Shown here one piece after another: positions 1 to 7,449 of a stretch of DNA of 64,000 nucleotides. Position numbers and translations under genes: made by a program. The notes under the pieces were generated by a model. That model worked only from the letters and a program-made list of their open reading frames with translations. It did not search any database and was not told the origin of the DNA. The DNA is from Pseudomonadota bacterium. Lineage in GTDB: Bacteria > Pseudomonadota > Alphaproteobacteria > Rhizobiales > Tepidamorphaceae. Each line of letters opens with the position of its first letter. Within the stretch, counting starts at the first letter, position 1. The stretch lies in the NCBI GenBank assembly GCA_023458595.1, contig JAEWYT010000023.1, positions 111,132-175,131 of the forward strand, given 5' to 3'.

Positions 1-613
1 GCTCCAGGACAAAGGCGCGGGCCGGCGTCCGCCCGGCTTCCCGCTTCTTGTCGTTGAGCCAATTCACCGTCCAGGGCAGGCGAAGCAAGCGGCTTGGATC
101 GTGCGTGCCCGGTCCGCCCTGCAAGGCGGAAAGCAGCGCCCGGTTCAAATCCTCGGCTTCTTCTATGGTGAGCGGTTCGGCCATGCGCCAGACCGCCTGA
201 TAGCCGCCCCCGGTGAACCAGACCGCGGACGGAGCCGGGATGCCCTTGGGGCGCTGGTGCGCGTCGAGCAGCAATCCGATGATGCGGTCCGCCTGCTCCG
301 CCTCGGGGCCCGGATAATCCTTGCAGTCCAGATCGACATGCAAGAACCGCGCGGCGGAGAGATTGGCCTTGGCGCGCTTGCCGGCGAGAAACTCGCCATT
401 GGGCAGGAAATAGATATTGCGGCGTAGCCCCTCGCCATTATTGGCGCCGACGAAGCGCTTGGCGGATGCGGTGTCGTGGGCGGGATAGACCTTGGCGGTC
501 GGCATCGCCGCGCCTTCGCTGCGCATATGTTCAAGATAGAGCCCCGCTCCCGCGTTCAGCCAGGAGAGAAAGGCGATGGCGCGTTCGGTGTCGGCGCGCA
601 ATTCGTCAGGCAT
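1..613 (-). CDS. RepB/primase-polymerase-like protein of the integrated element (partial)
   Basis: The frame is open to the left window edge, so only the first ~204 residues are seen. It begins with ATG at 613, overlapping the stop of the upstream HTH gene by 8 bases. Visible sequence includes RFLHVDLDCKDYPGPEAEQ (about residues 90-108), an acidic DxD-type patch, and later WFTGGGYQAVWRM and LLRLPWTVNWLNDKKR. This arrangement is seen in primase-polymerase (RepB-like/AEP) proteins of plasmids, phages and integrative elements: an acidic metal-binding pair, then a GGGxQ-type strand and a D.xRLLRLPxTxN segment. The role inferred is priming element DNA replication. The downstream helicase half that often follows cannot be checked. 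Confidence 0.6.
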   Translation of the reverse strand, partial: MPDELRADTERAIAFLSWLNAGAGLYLEHMRSEGAAMPTAKVYPAHDTASAKRFVGANNGEGLRRNIYFLPNGEFLAGKRAKANLSAARFLHVDLDCKDYPGPEAEQADRIIGLLLDAHQRPKGIPAPSAVWFTGGGYQAVWRMAEPLTIEEAEDLNRALLSALQGGPGTHDPSRLLRLPWTVNWLNDKKREAGRTPARAFVLE

Positions 614-827
614 CGCGCATCGCCTCTGGGTCGCATTCGCGCTCGCTCAGCCAGCGCTCGACATCTTCCGGCCGGTAGAGGATCTTGCCGGCGCGGCGGC
701 CGGATTTGATGCGGATGAATTGCGGACCGTAACCGTAGATACGGCCCTTTTCGAAAAAGCTCTTGGAAAGCCCGGTGATCTCGGGGAGCTGCTTCGTCGT
801 CAGCAGACGGCTGGGGGATTTGGACAT
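606..827 (-). CDS. AlpA-like helix-turn-helix DNA-binding protein
   Basis: A 73-residue protein with the MerR/AlpA-type winged-helix layout: LLTTKQLPEITGLSKSFFEK (recognition helices), then GRRAGKILYRPEDVERWL, the 'wing plus final helix' that ends many excisionase and AlpA regulators. AAGGAG stands 6 nt before ATG 827. It sits between the unknown 191-residue gene and the primase gene, which it overlaps by 8 bases, so the three are probably one transcript. Such proteins act as excisionases or transcriptional switches in integrative elements; which applies here cannot be read from sequence. Confidence 0.75.
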   Translation of the reverse strand: MSKSPSRLLTTKQLPEITGLSKSFFEKGRIYGYGPQFIRIKSGRRAGKILYRPEDVERWLSERECDPEAMRDA

Positions 828-891
828 GGGGCGGCTCCTTGTCTTTCAGGAGCCACCCAATATTCACACGGGCCGCGCGGGCGCGACGTGT

Positions 892-1467
892 TTAATTCGC
901 CGAATTAACGTCCCTGAGCGGTTCGGCGGGGAATTGCACCGCGATGCCCAGCGCGCCCAGCAGTTCGGCAAGCTCGCGGACCTTGGCGCGGAACACCGAT
1001 TCCGCCAAACCGTCCTGGCCATCGGCCATCTTGAGCCATTCGCCGATATTACGGCTGAACTTCTGCTGAAGATTGCGGATCTTTTCCTCGCTGTGCGGGA
1101 CGTAGCCGGGCTCGGCCTCCTGCCGGGCGCGGATGGCGGCGCGCGCCAGCGTCTGCGCCGGGCGGCAGAACTCGCCCTCGCCATCGGGCCATTGCGGCTC
1201 ATAGCCGTCGCCAATCTCCGGCCTGCCGCGCTCGGCGATAAAGGCCTCGGCCATGTGGATCAGTTCGGGCAGGTCGTCGTCGGGCTTGCGCCCCCGGCGG
1301 CTGTCGATGCCGAACAGCGCCTTCTTGGCTTCGTTGAGGCGCTTATATTCCTCCCAGCCCCTGCCCGCGCGCGGATGGGCGCGGATGATGGCAAGCAGCA
1401 GCGCGTCGACTACGGCGGTCGCGGCTTCGGCGGAGATGTCCTCGGCGACGGGGATGGTCCTAGTCAT
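892..1467 (-). CDS. Hypothetical protein of the integrated element
   Basis: A 191-residue soluble, acidic, helix-rich protein that I do not recognise. There are no membrane segments, signal peptide or catalytic motif I can name. It overlaps the 3' end of the integrase gene by 8 bases and precedes the AlpA-like gene by 64 bases on the same strand, so it belongs to the element's mobility/replication operon. Its GC content matches the integrase rather than the AT-richer cargo to the right. Residues 20-60 and 110-180 look like amphipathic helices. Confidence 0.6.
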   Translation of the reverse strand: MTRTIPVAEDISAEAATAVVDALLLAIIRAHPRAGRGWEEYKRLNEAKKALFGIDSRRGRKPDDDLPELIHMAEAFIAERGRPEIGDGYEPQWPDGEGEFCRPAQTLARAAIRARQEAEPGYVPHSEEKIRNLQQKFSRNIGEWLKMADGQDGLAESVFRAKVRELAELLGALGIAVQFPAEPLRDVNSAN

Positions 1468-2629
1468 CGGTCTTCTCCACCAGTTCCAGGATCCGTTGCG
1501 CTACCTGCTCCACCGGCCCGCGCAAGCGCTCGGCATTGACCACGATATAGCCGCCCGTGACATCGCCATGCGCGCGATGGTTCAAGAGCCGCTTGAGCGC
1601 ATAGTAGGGAACGTCGAGGCTCTCGGCGATGGTGATAAAGGTGCGCCGCAGATCGTGCAGGGTGAAACTGACGCCGGAACCGGCGCTGACGCGGAGCAGG
1701 AATTTCTTGGTCTCGACGAGATGGCCGTCCTTGCCCGGTCCGGGGAAGACCCAGGGCGAATTGCCGGTCTGCTTCCGGCGCTCCACCAGAAGCCCGGCGA
1801 GGAAGGTCGAGAGCGGCAGGTTCAAAGGATCGCCGTTCTTGGTCGTGGGCAGGTGCAGGGTGCGCGCGTCGAGATCCACATTCTCCCAGCGCAGCTTCAT
1901 CAGCTCGCCCCGGCGCATGCCGGTGAACAGCGCCATGAGCAGGAAGTCGCGGGAATAGTCCGGCTCCGCCATCACCGCCTTCCACCACATCGGCAGATCC
2001 TGCGCCGTCACCACGGTCTGGCGGTGACGCTCGCGATACCATGCCCGCGCCTGGCCCAGGATCAGCACCGGGTTGGGCGGGAAGTCGTCATGGGTCGCGG
2101 CGATGAAATTGTAGACCGAGCGCAGATGCCGCATCACGTTGTTGGCCGTCACCTCGCCATGCGCCTTGGCGATGTCGCGGTGCTTGTTGAGCACCATCTG
2201 CCGGGTGATCTGGTTCATCGGCTTCTTGCGCCACGCCTTGAGATAGAGATCGGCGGTGCGGGAATAATTCCGCACCGTATAGGGCGAGAGCTTGTCGCGG
2301 GCCTCGAAGAAGCGCTCGAAGGCTTTGGCCAGCGTCACCCGTTCGGCGTTGTCCTTGCGCTTCTCTTCATTGGGGTTGCGGCCTTCCGCCATCTCGCCCA
2401 GCAGGGTCAGCGCCTTCTTGCGCGCCACCTCGGGGGGGAAAAGGTCCGCCCGGCCGATGCTGACGCGCCGGGTCTGGCGGTTCACCTCGCCTTCGGCGAA
2501 ATAGACCTTGGAGCGGCGTCCGACGCGGAGGCCGAAGCCGGTAAGAAGCGTATCGCGGTAGAGGGTCGCGCCGCTATCCGAAAAGGGAAGATCGTCTATG
2601 ACGCGGCGGGTAAGACGTAAGCTTGGCAT
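1460..2629 (-). CDS. Tyrosine recombinase / integrase
   Basis: A 389-residue site-specific recombinase. The first ~75 residues form the arm-binding DUF4102-type domain of P4-like integrases (LTRRVIDDL...GFGLRVG). The middle is the SAM-like core-binding domain (SPYTVRNYSRTADLYL). The C-terminal catalytic domain shows box I GMRRGELMKLRW (Arg near 240), HDLRRTF (His 325, Arg 328), LLNHR (His 351) and the nucleophile in GGYIVV (Tyr 361). I start at ATG 2629 because GGAGGT lies 4 nt upstream; an in-frame ATG at 2641 would lack this site. It is the leading gene of the mobility operon and presumably recombines at the tRNA-Thr site whose fragment is at 9040-9084. Confidence 0.93.
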   Translation of the reverse strand: MPSLRLTRRVIDDLPFSDSGATLYRDTLLTGFGLRVGRRSKVYFAEGEVNRQTRRVSIGRADLFPPEVARKKALTLLGEMAEGRNPNEEKRKDNAERVTLAKAFERFFEARDKLSPYTVRNYSRTADLYLKAWRKKPMNQITRQMVLNKHRDIAKAHGEVTANNVMRHLRSVYNFIAATHDDFPPNPVLILGQARAWYRERHRQTVVTAQDLPMWWKAVMAEPDYSRDFLLMALFTGMRRGELMKLRWENVDLDARTLHLPTTKNGDPLNLPLSTFLAGLLVERRKQTGNSPWVFPGPGKDGHLVETKKFLLRVSAGSGVSFTLHDLRRTFITIAESLDVPYYALKRLLNHRAHGDVTGGYIVVNAERLRGPVEQVAQRILELVEKTDD

Positions 2630-3020
2630 TGAGACCTCCATCTGGCCTCAACTCCAGGTAGTATATTCATCGTGAAAATACAAGTGATATCAGATACTTA
2701 TCTAATATTCGCCAATGGTGTCCAACACAGGGAAGCACCCTCCAACGCGCGCACGCGCGATGGGGCGAACATCGGAATCGGTAGTGTCAGGATGCAAGGC
2801 GTAAACCGACCGTTAACCTACTCTTAGCCAAACTGCACCCATCCCTCCTTACGCCCGATAGCTGCGAATCAATTTCGACAGTAGTCCGCGCCCGAAAAAC
2901 TTCCGCGCGCAATAACCAGGCAAAGTCAACGGCTTACGGAAACCGCTTGCATAGATTCTTCTTTATGATTCATATACTTAGCAAGTGATGGCATAGCGTT
3001 GGCAAAAAAACAGTGAAATA
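2630..3020. other. AT-rich divergent intergenic region between integrase and methyltransferase
   Basis: 391 bases without a convincing gene. It separates the mobility operon (leftward) from the methyltransferase (rightward) and marks the switch from GC-rich element backbone to AT-richer cargo. It must hold both promoters. I see no long repeat, CRISPR-like array or structured RNA in it. Confidence 0.5.
2947..2976 (+). promoter_or_regulatory. Candidate promoter for the DNA methyltransferase
   Basis: TTGCAT (2947-2952) is followed after 18 nt by CATATA (2971-2976), with an overlapping TATACT at 2973. It lies about 45 nt before the ATG at 3021. The match to a sigma-70 type promoter is only fair, and no clear Shine-Dalgarno precedes the gene. 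Prediction by eye only. Confidence 0.3.
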
Positions 3021-4232
3021 ATGACCCTTTCGAGCCGTGCCCAAGAACCCGAGCGCCGTGATGCCGCGAAAATAATTCGTGGCGCCCAAGATGGATCGCG
3101 AGTTACGGGACTGACCCATAATTTCTATCGCTATCCCGCTCGGTTCTCGCCGATCTTTGTCCGCTCCGTTATCGAGGAATATACCGACCAAGACGACTGG
3201 GTCGTCGATCCGTTTGTCGGTGGTGGGACAACGCTTGTCGAGGCACTGGCGCTGGGGCGCAACGCCCTCGGGATTGATATTAGTTCGCTTGCGGCGTTCG
3301 TTACTGAAGCAAAGATCCTGCTGCTCAGCGATGCCGATGTGGATGCACTAGAGCATTGGCGTCAGCAATTGCCGCTCACTGTTAATATGCATGCCCCTGG
3401 CTCGCGCTCGGCTTCATATGCCGAGGCAGGATACTATCGCAATCTTGAAGGCCGAGAGTTCTGGCGCCTGCGTAAAGCAATTGAGCAGTGCGTTGCTTCT
3501 GTCGAGCGAATTCCCTGCATGCGTGCACATACCCTGGCGCGCTGCGTCGTGCTCAAAACCGCGCAATGGGCTCTCGACTCTCGCAGGACCATACCATCCG
3601 TATCACAATTTCGATCAGAACTAACAAAGCAGGCAGATGCAATGCTGGACGGGGCGCTCTCGCTCCGGAACGAGATTGGCAAGCTTGACCTGCCTAAGCT
3701 ACCCCAAGCTTACTGTATTAACCGCACCACGGCCGGAGCTGAGACAGAGAGCTTGGTCAAAGATGTCTGCCCACCAAAGCTGATACTGACGTCGCCGCCC
3801 TATCCAGGCATTCATGTCCTCTATCACCGTTGGCAAGTGGATGGTCGCAAGGAGGCCCCGGCACCATTCTGGATTGCCGGAAAACTCGATGGGGCTGGAC
3901 TATCATACTACACAATGGGCGACCGCAAGAATCCCGGCCTGAACACATACTTTGAAAACCTCGAAGCTTCGTTTCGTTCGATCGCTCGAATGGCAGGTCC
4001 CGAGACGACGATTGTCCAAATGGTCGCCTTCTCCGAAGCGGAATGGCAGCTACCCCGATATCTGGACGTAATGCGAGCATGCGGGCTGCAGGAAGACGTT
4101 AGCTGGGGCATAGATGAAGGTGATGGTCGCCTGTGGCGAGACGTCCCGAACCGGAAGTGGCATGCCCAGCAGCGGTCCAAATCGCCCGGTGCAAAAGAGG
4201 TTGTCCTGATGCACCGGAAAGCCCATTTCTAG
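3021..4232 (+). CDS. DNA methyltransferase (N4-cytosine/N6-adenine type)
   Basis: A 403-residue SAM-dependent DNA amino-methyltransferase. The SAM-binding motif I is DPFVGGGTT (63-71), preceded by a motif X-like RYPARFSP segment (37-44) and followed by GIDIS (84-88). The catalytic motif IV is SPPY (258-261); the S in place of D/N is most common among N4-cytosine enzymes, but specificity cannot be fixed. Motif I comes before motif IV with ~185 residues between, which may hold target recognition. It converges on the GHKL ATPase gene, their stop ends overlapping by 4 bases. The gene is AT-richer than the host. A role in self-marking for the neighbouring ATPase module is inferred. Confidence 0.85.
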   Translation: MTLSSRAQEPERRDAAKIIRGAQDGSRVTGLTHNFYRYPARFSPIFVRSVIEEYTDQDDWVVDPFVGGGTTLVEALALGRNALGIDISSLAAFVTEAKILLLSDADVDALEHWRQQLPLTVNMHAPGSRSASYAEAGYYRNLEGREFWRLRKAIEQCVASVERIPCMRAHTLARCVVLKTAQWALDSRRTIPSVSQFRSELTKQADAMLDGALSLRNEIGKLDLPKLPQAYCINRTTAGAETESLVKDVCPPKLILTSPPYPGIHVLYHRWQVDGRKEAPAPFWIAGKLDGAGLSYYTMGDRKNPGLNTYFENLEASFRSIARMAGPETTIVQMVAFSEAEWQLPRYLDVMRACGLQEDVSWGIDEGDGRLWRDVPNRKWHAQQRSKSPGAKEVVLMHRKAHF

Positions 4233-6778
4233 CCTGTTTCCTCCAACCCCTCCACCGCATCATCTGTTTCAAGGTCACTCGACCCTAACGAAATCAGTGC
4301 TGGAATGAAGGGTGCGAGTGCACGGCAGGTGCGCTCCACCCGCTCCTCGATGGTCTCAACAGGCGTATCGTCATCCAGCTTTTCTGTCTTAATGGCCCGC
4401 TTGTCTTCGAGAAGAAGAGAAAGACCGACAAGAACATTGGCATAGAGGAATTGCTCGCGCAGGAGGCTGGTGGCGTCCGCAGAGAGGCGCTTCAACTTGG
4501 CTTCGCTTTCCAGTGGCGTGTTTTCCATATTGACTTTGAACTCATAAAGCTCCGAATTCTCGTCATCGGTATAGCCAAGCGACTCTATCTTCATGGCTGT
4601 GAATTCATCGAAGCCTTCGGCCTCCCACTGATCGCGATACACGCGCTTGATATTGGGCGACTCTAACTCGCTGGGACGTTCCCGATCCGCACCTTCCTTT
4701 TCTTTGGGAGGCTTGCGCCCGCCGCCGCCGCCACTGTGCTTCTCGGCCTTGGGTTTGACTATGACTTTGATGCGATTCTCAAAGAGGCGATGGGCGTCGT
4801 GAGTCCGCGCGATAAATCCGATCTCATCGTCAACGCTTGCTGTGTGCGGCAGATCGACCATCACGGTGGCGATTCCGTTCTTGAGCGTAGGGCCGTTCGG
4901 ACTCGATTTGTACTCAAGCCCGTCTTTTCCCATCCATGTGAGATCGAAATTTCCGCGCTCGGCCGCACGCGTGAAATAGTCATTGCGGGCATCAGTCTCG
5001 AAGGTTAGCCGCATACGGTTATTGATCGGACAGGTCCGCTTCAGCGTTTGTCCGTACTCAACGCCCTTGTTCTTGAAGAAGGTCGGGTAGACCTGTCCAT
5101 TGAAGTCTTCCTCTTTCTCGCTACCGGTTGGCTGGGTACTGAATGGTGCAGAAATTCTTTGTCCAAGCTTCAAAAGAGCGGTCAGGTTCGGTGAGTTCTT
5201 GATGAGTGATTGCAGGACGTCGGTGAGCGGCTTTTCATCCTGAAGTCGCTCATGCATCCGCTCCTGCTGGCGCTTGTTGCGTAGGTCCTTGAGCTCCTGA
5301 CAGTCTCGCAGCGCCTTTTCTAGTGAATCCACCAGCGCCTGTTTGAACTCATTGTCGGCCAAGCGGTCGCGGCTAGGCATGAATAGGTCTTCGCGCGTGA
5401 CATTGCTTAGCTCGTCGCACTCGACAAATACCAACAGGTCATCGGCGAGAGGTTTCATCTTCACCGCCTCGCGGCGGAAGAAGTCTTTGGGAAGATTGCC
5501 CTGGGTCTGACCGTTGCGCAGAAAAACGATGCCTTCACGTTTGCGATAACCCCGTACACCGCCGAGCTTCTTGGACGACGATCCGGCATTCTCATCGTCA
5601 CCATCCCTCTCGGAACCTTTAGGGACAAAGGCGAACACGTTGGCAATCAGCTTCTCTCCGTTTGGCTGGAAGGGGATGCGAACAGGAAAATTCTTCTCGA
5701 CATTTTCGCTTTCATTGATTCGCCGGAGAAGGCCCGAAAGCGTTGTACGGCGGCTGCCAACATCCAAGTATTTTCCAACCGAGCTTTTCCGATATTCGTA
5801 GAAGCGGATAGGAAGAGCGACCTGCGGAAGCAAAAGATCGAGGCGGCTCAGAAGGCTTTTGCCGCGCAAGATATTCGAGCGGTCACCCAGGAAGTTGTAC
5901 TCGTACATCTTGATGGCCGTGCCATAGGTGGCTTCGCGGCCATAAGGATCATTGTCATCGGGATAAATCGCAAAGGCTTTTGCGGTAAATGACAGGACGC
6001 CACCGTGACGGGATTCGTGGTCCACGCCGACGCCATTGGGGGCCAAATAGGTGTAGGCTGAATTCTTACGGCTACCAGGCTCGCCAGTGGGGAACTCGCG
6101 CCGGACAATTGTGAAGCACCATTCGTGATCGCGCGGGCTTGCTCCCTCTTCCAGGAAGGCGGGGTTTCGCTTCGAGATCACGAGCTGAAGGTTACTTTTT
6201 CCACAGAAGCGCAAGGCTCCCGTTCCACCCTGATTGAACTGCCCCTGCACGAAGGCGATGTACTGCTTGTTGCTCTTGCTCAAGGATAGGATGGTGTCGG
6301 GGAGCCGGTCCGGCGTTTGTCCTTCACCGCAGTCAGAAATCGTGATGTTAAGCTGCTCCGGCCTGAGGCCAGTGGCAGTAAGCGTGATGCCTTCCGCGAT
6401 CTCCCGGGTCTTCTGAGCGCTCCAATCTTCGATATATCCGCCAGTAGCGAGCTTTTCTCCTGTGCCATCCTCAAAGAACTGCGCCATAGCGGCACGTATG
6501 GATTGGGGCGCCTCAGGGCTCGATGGCTCAATGCCGCGCATTCGGCACTCGTTTATCAAGCGCGCATCGACTGAATTGACGATTTTTTCCGCAAGCGCGG
6601 CTTCCGCGAGGCTCTGCTGATTGCCGCTCTGGCCCCAGTTGTTCTCGACATCGCCGTAGTGACGCCAGAGCTCAGAATTGTCCCAATAGCCATGCTGTTT
6701 AAGAATTTCGATGACTTCGTTTTCACTGTCCGCTCTGAGCAACGCCTGACATAAGCCTTGATTGCCATACTGGACCAT
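4229..6778 (-). CDS. Large GHKL-type ATPase (MORC/Hsp90/MutL-like), putative defence protein
   Basis: An 849-residue protein with an N-terminal Bergerat-fold ATPase. It shows E-x3-N-S-x-DA (E64, N68, D71), DCGEG (149-153) and the lid GQFNQGGTG (179-187). A transducer (S5-like) region follows, with EGIVFLRNGQTQGNLP (about 415-430). Then come a charged helical stretch (480-530), a beta-rich domain (about 570-680), a Gly/Lys-rich linker and a C-terminal helical region. I see no nuclease, helicase or membrane motif. AGGGGGG stands just before the ATG, and the 89-residue protein gene ends 34 nt upstream, so the two are co-transcribed. GHKL ATPases of the MORC/MutL kind are known in R-M-like operons (Iyer, Abhiman and Aravind, 2008); defence is inferred from that and from the neighbouring methyltransferase. 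Confidence 0.8.
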   Translation of the reverse strand: MVQYGNQGLCQALLRADSENEVIEILKQHGYWDNSELWRHYGDVENNWGQSGNQQSLAEAALAEKIVNSVDARLINECRMRGIEPSSPEAPQSIRAAMAQFFEDGTGEKLATGGYIEDWSAQKTREIAEGITLTATGLRPEQLNITISDCGEGQTPDRLPDTILSLSKSNKQYIAFVQGQFNQGGTGALRFCGKSNLQLVISKRNPAFLEEGASPRDHEWCFTIVRREFPTGEPGSRKNSAYTYLAPNGVGVDHESRHGGVLSFTAKAFAIYPDDNDPYGREATYGTAIKMYEYNFLGDRSNILRGKSLLSRLDLLLPQVALPIRFYEYRKSSVGKYLDVGSRRTTLSGLLRRINESENVEKNFPVRIPFQPNGEKLIANVFAFVPKGSERDGDDENAGSSSKKLGGVRGYRKREGIVFLRNGQTQGNLPKDFFRREAVKMKPLADDLLVFVECDELSNVTREDLFMPSRDRLADNEFKQALVDSLEKALRDCQELKDLRNKRQQERMHERLQDEKPLTDVLQSLIKNSPNLTALLKLGQRISAPFSTQPTGSEKEEDFNGQVYPTFFKNKGVEYGQTLKRTCPINNRMRLTFETDARNDYFTRAAERGNFDLTWMGKDGLEYKSSPNGPTLKNGIATVMVDLPHTASVDDEIGFIARTHDAHRLFENRIKVIVKPKAEKHSGGGGGRKPPKEKEGADRERPSELESPNIKRVYRDQWEAEGFDEFTAMKIESLGYTDDENSELYEFKVNMENTPLESEAKLKRLSADATSLLREQFLYANVLVGLSLLLEDKRAIKTEKLDDDTPVETIEERVERTCRALAPFIPALISLGSSDLETDDAVEGLEETG

Positions 6779-6812
6779 TTTGCCCCCCCTACAATTAGAG
6801 TTTGAATTCCAC

Positions 6813-7082
6813 TTAGAGCTTGAAATCCACCCCGTCCGACCGCTTCGTGCTTTTCATCCGGGATTTCAGCGCTTCTATTTCATCGTTAAGCGCCTTCACA
6901 ATCTTTCGGACATCTTCATCATCATACTCATAGGCGCTCCGGTTCCCGAGCTTGCCAATGACGCGAATGGCCTTGATGGCGTTGATAGTCCGCTTTTCAG
7001 CTAGTTCGACAAATTTATCGCGCTTGGATTGACCCGATTTGCCACCTTCCCCACCCGCCATTTTCAGGATGTTTTCCGACAT
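6813..7082 (-). CDS. Small conserved helical protein paired with the GHKL ATPase
   Basis: An 89-residue basic, all-helical protein. The core reads KRDKFVELAEKRTINAIKAI, then RVIGKLGNRSAYEYDDEDV, then an amphipathic C-terminal helix of the form KIVKALNDEIEALK. I start at ATG 7082 because GGAG lies 10 nt upstream; a GTG at 7091 is in frame but lacks such a site. It is the first gene of the unit with the GHKL ATPase. I recall similar short proteins in genomes but no established function. It may be a partner or sensor subunit of the ATPase; that is inference from gene order only. Confidence 0.6.
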   Translation of the reverse strand: MSENILKMAGGEGGKSGQSKRDKFVELAEKRTINAIKAIRVIGKLGNRSAYEYDDEDVRKIVKALNDEIEALKSRMKSTKRSDGVDFKL

Positions 7083-7449
7083 AATTTGCACACTCCATGA
7101 TAGGACAAATTTTCAAAAATGTGGGACGTAATCCTGATAGAGTCAACAGGTTTTACAAATTACGCTGCAAATTGCAGAAATACCCGACGTAGAAATCTGC
7201 AAAAAAAACCAAAAAATCAGAGATTTACGCCGTGCCATGCTGGCCGCGCCTTTGGCATATTGAGGCATCGTTGTCGGGAAATTGCAGGAAATATGCGCCG
7301 CTTTTGTTCGTGAACCTGCCAAATTCACCGGCGGGTTTCAGTGTAGGCGGCCAGCTTGTAACGAGCTGACCTTCGGCTTGGATCGAAAAGATGTGTTCAG
7401 CACCCCAAGTGCGGGCGCACGACGATAAAGCAGGCAAAGCTGCGAGAGG
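7083..7449. other. Intergenic region upstream of the small protein/GHKL unit
   Basis: 367 bases between the end of the Fic gene (7450) and the start of the small-protein gene. Besides the candidate promoter below, it holds a 13-base palindrome at 7165-7177 (arms CTGCAA/TTGCAG around one base), about 20 nt upstream of the putative -35 box, which could be an operator. Short open frames here show no codon bias or recognisable protein and are left out. Confidence 0.45.
7118..7146 (-). promoter_or_regulatory. Candidate promoter of the small protein/GHKL operon
   Basis: On the minus strand TTGACT (7146-7141) is followed after 17 nt by CACATT (7123-7118), about 36 nt before the ATG at 7082. The -35 is strong and the -10 weak, which may mean activator dependence or an imperfect call. 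Confidence 0.33.

Noticed and set aside
7119..7437. Three short overlapping frames upstream of the small-protein gene
   Set aside because: No ribosome sites, no codon bias, overlapping on both strands, and the region is needed as promoter.
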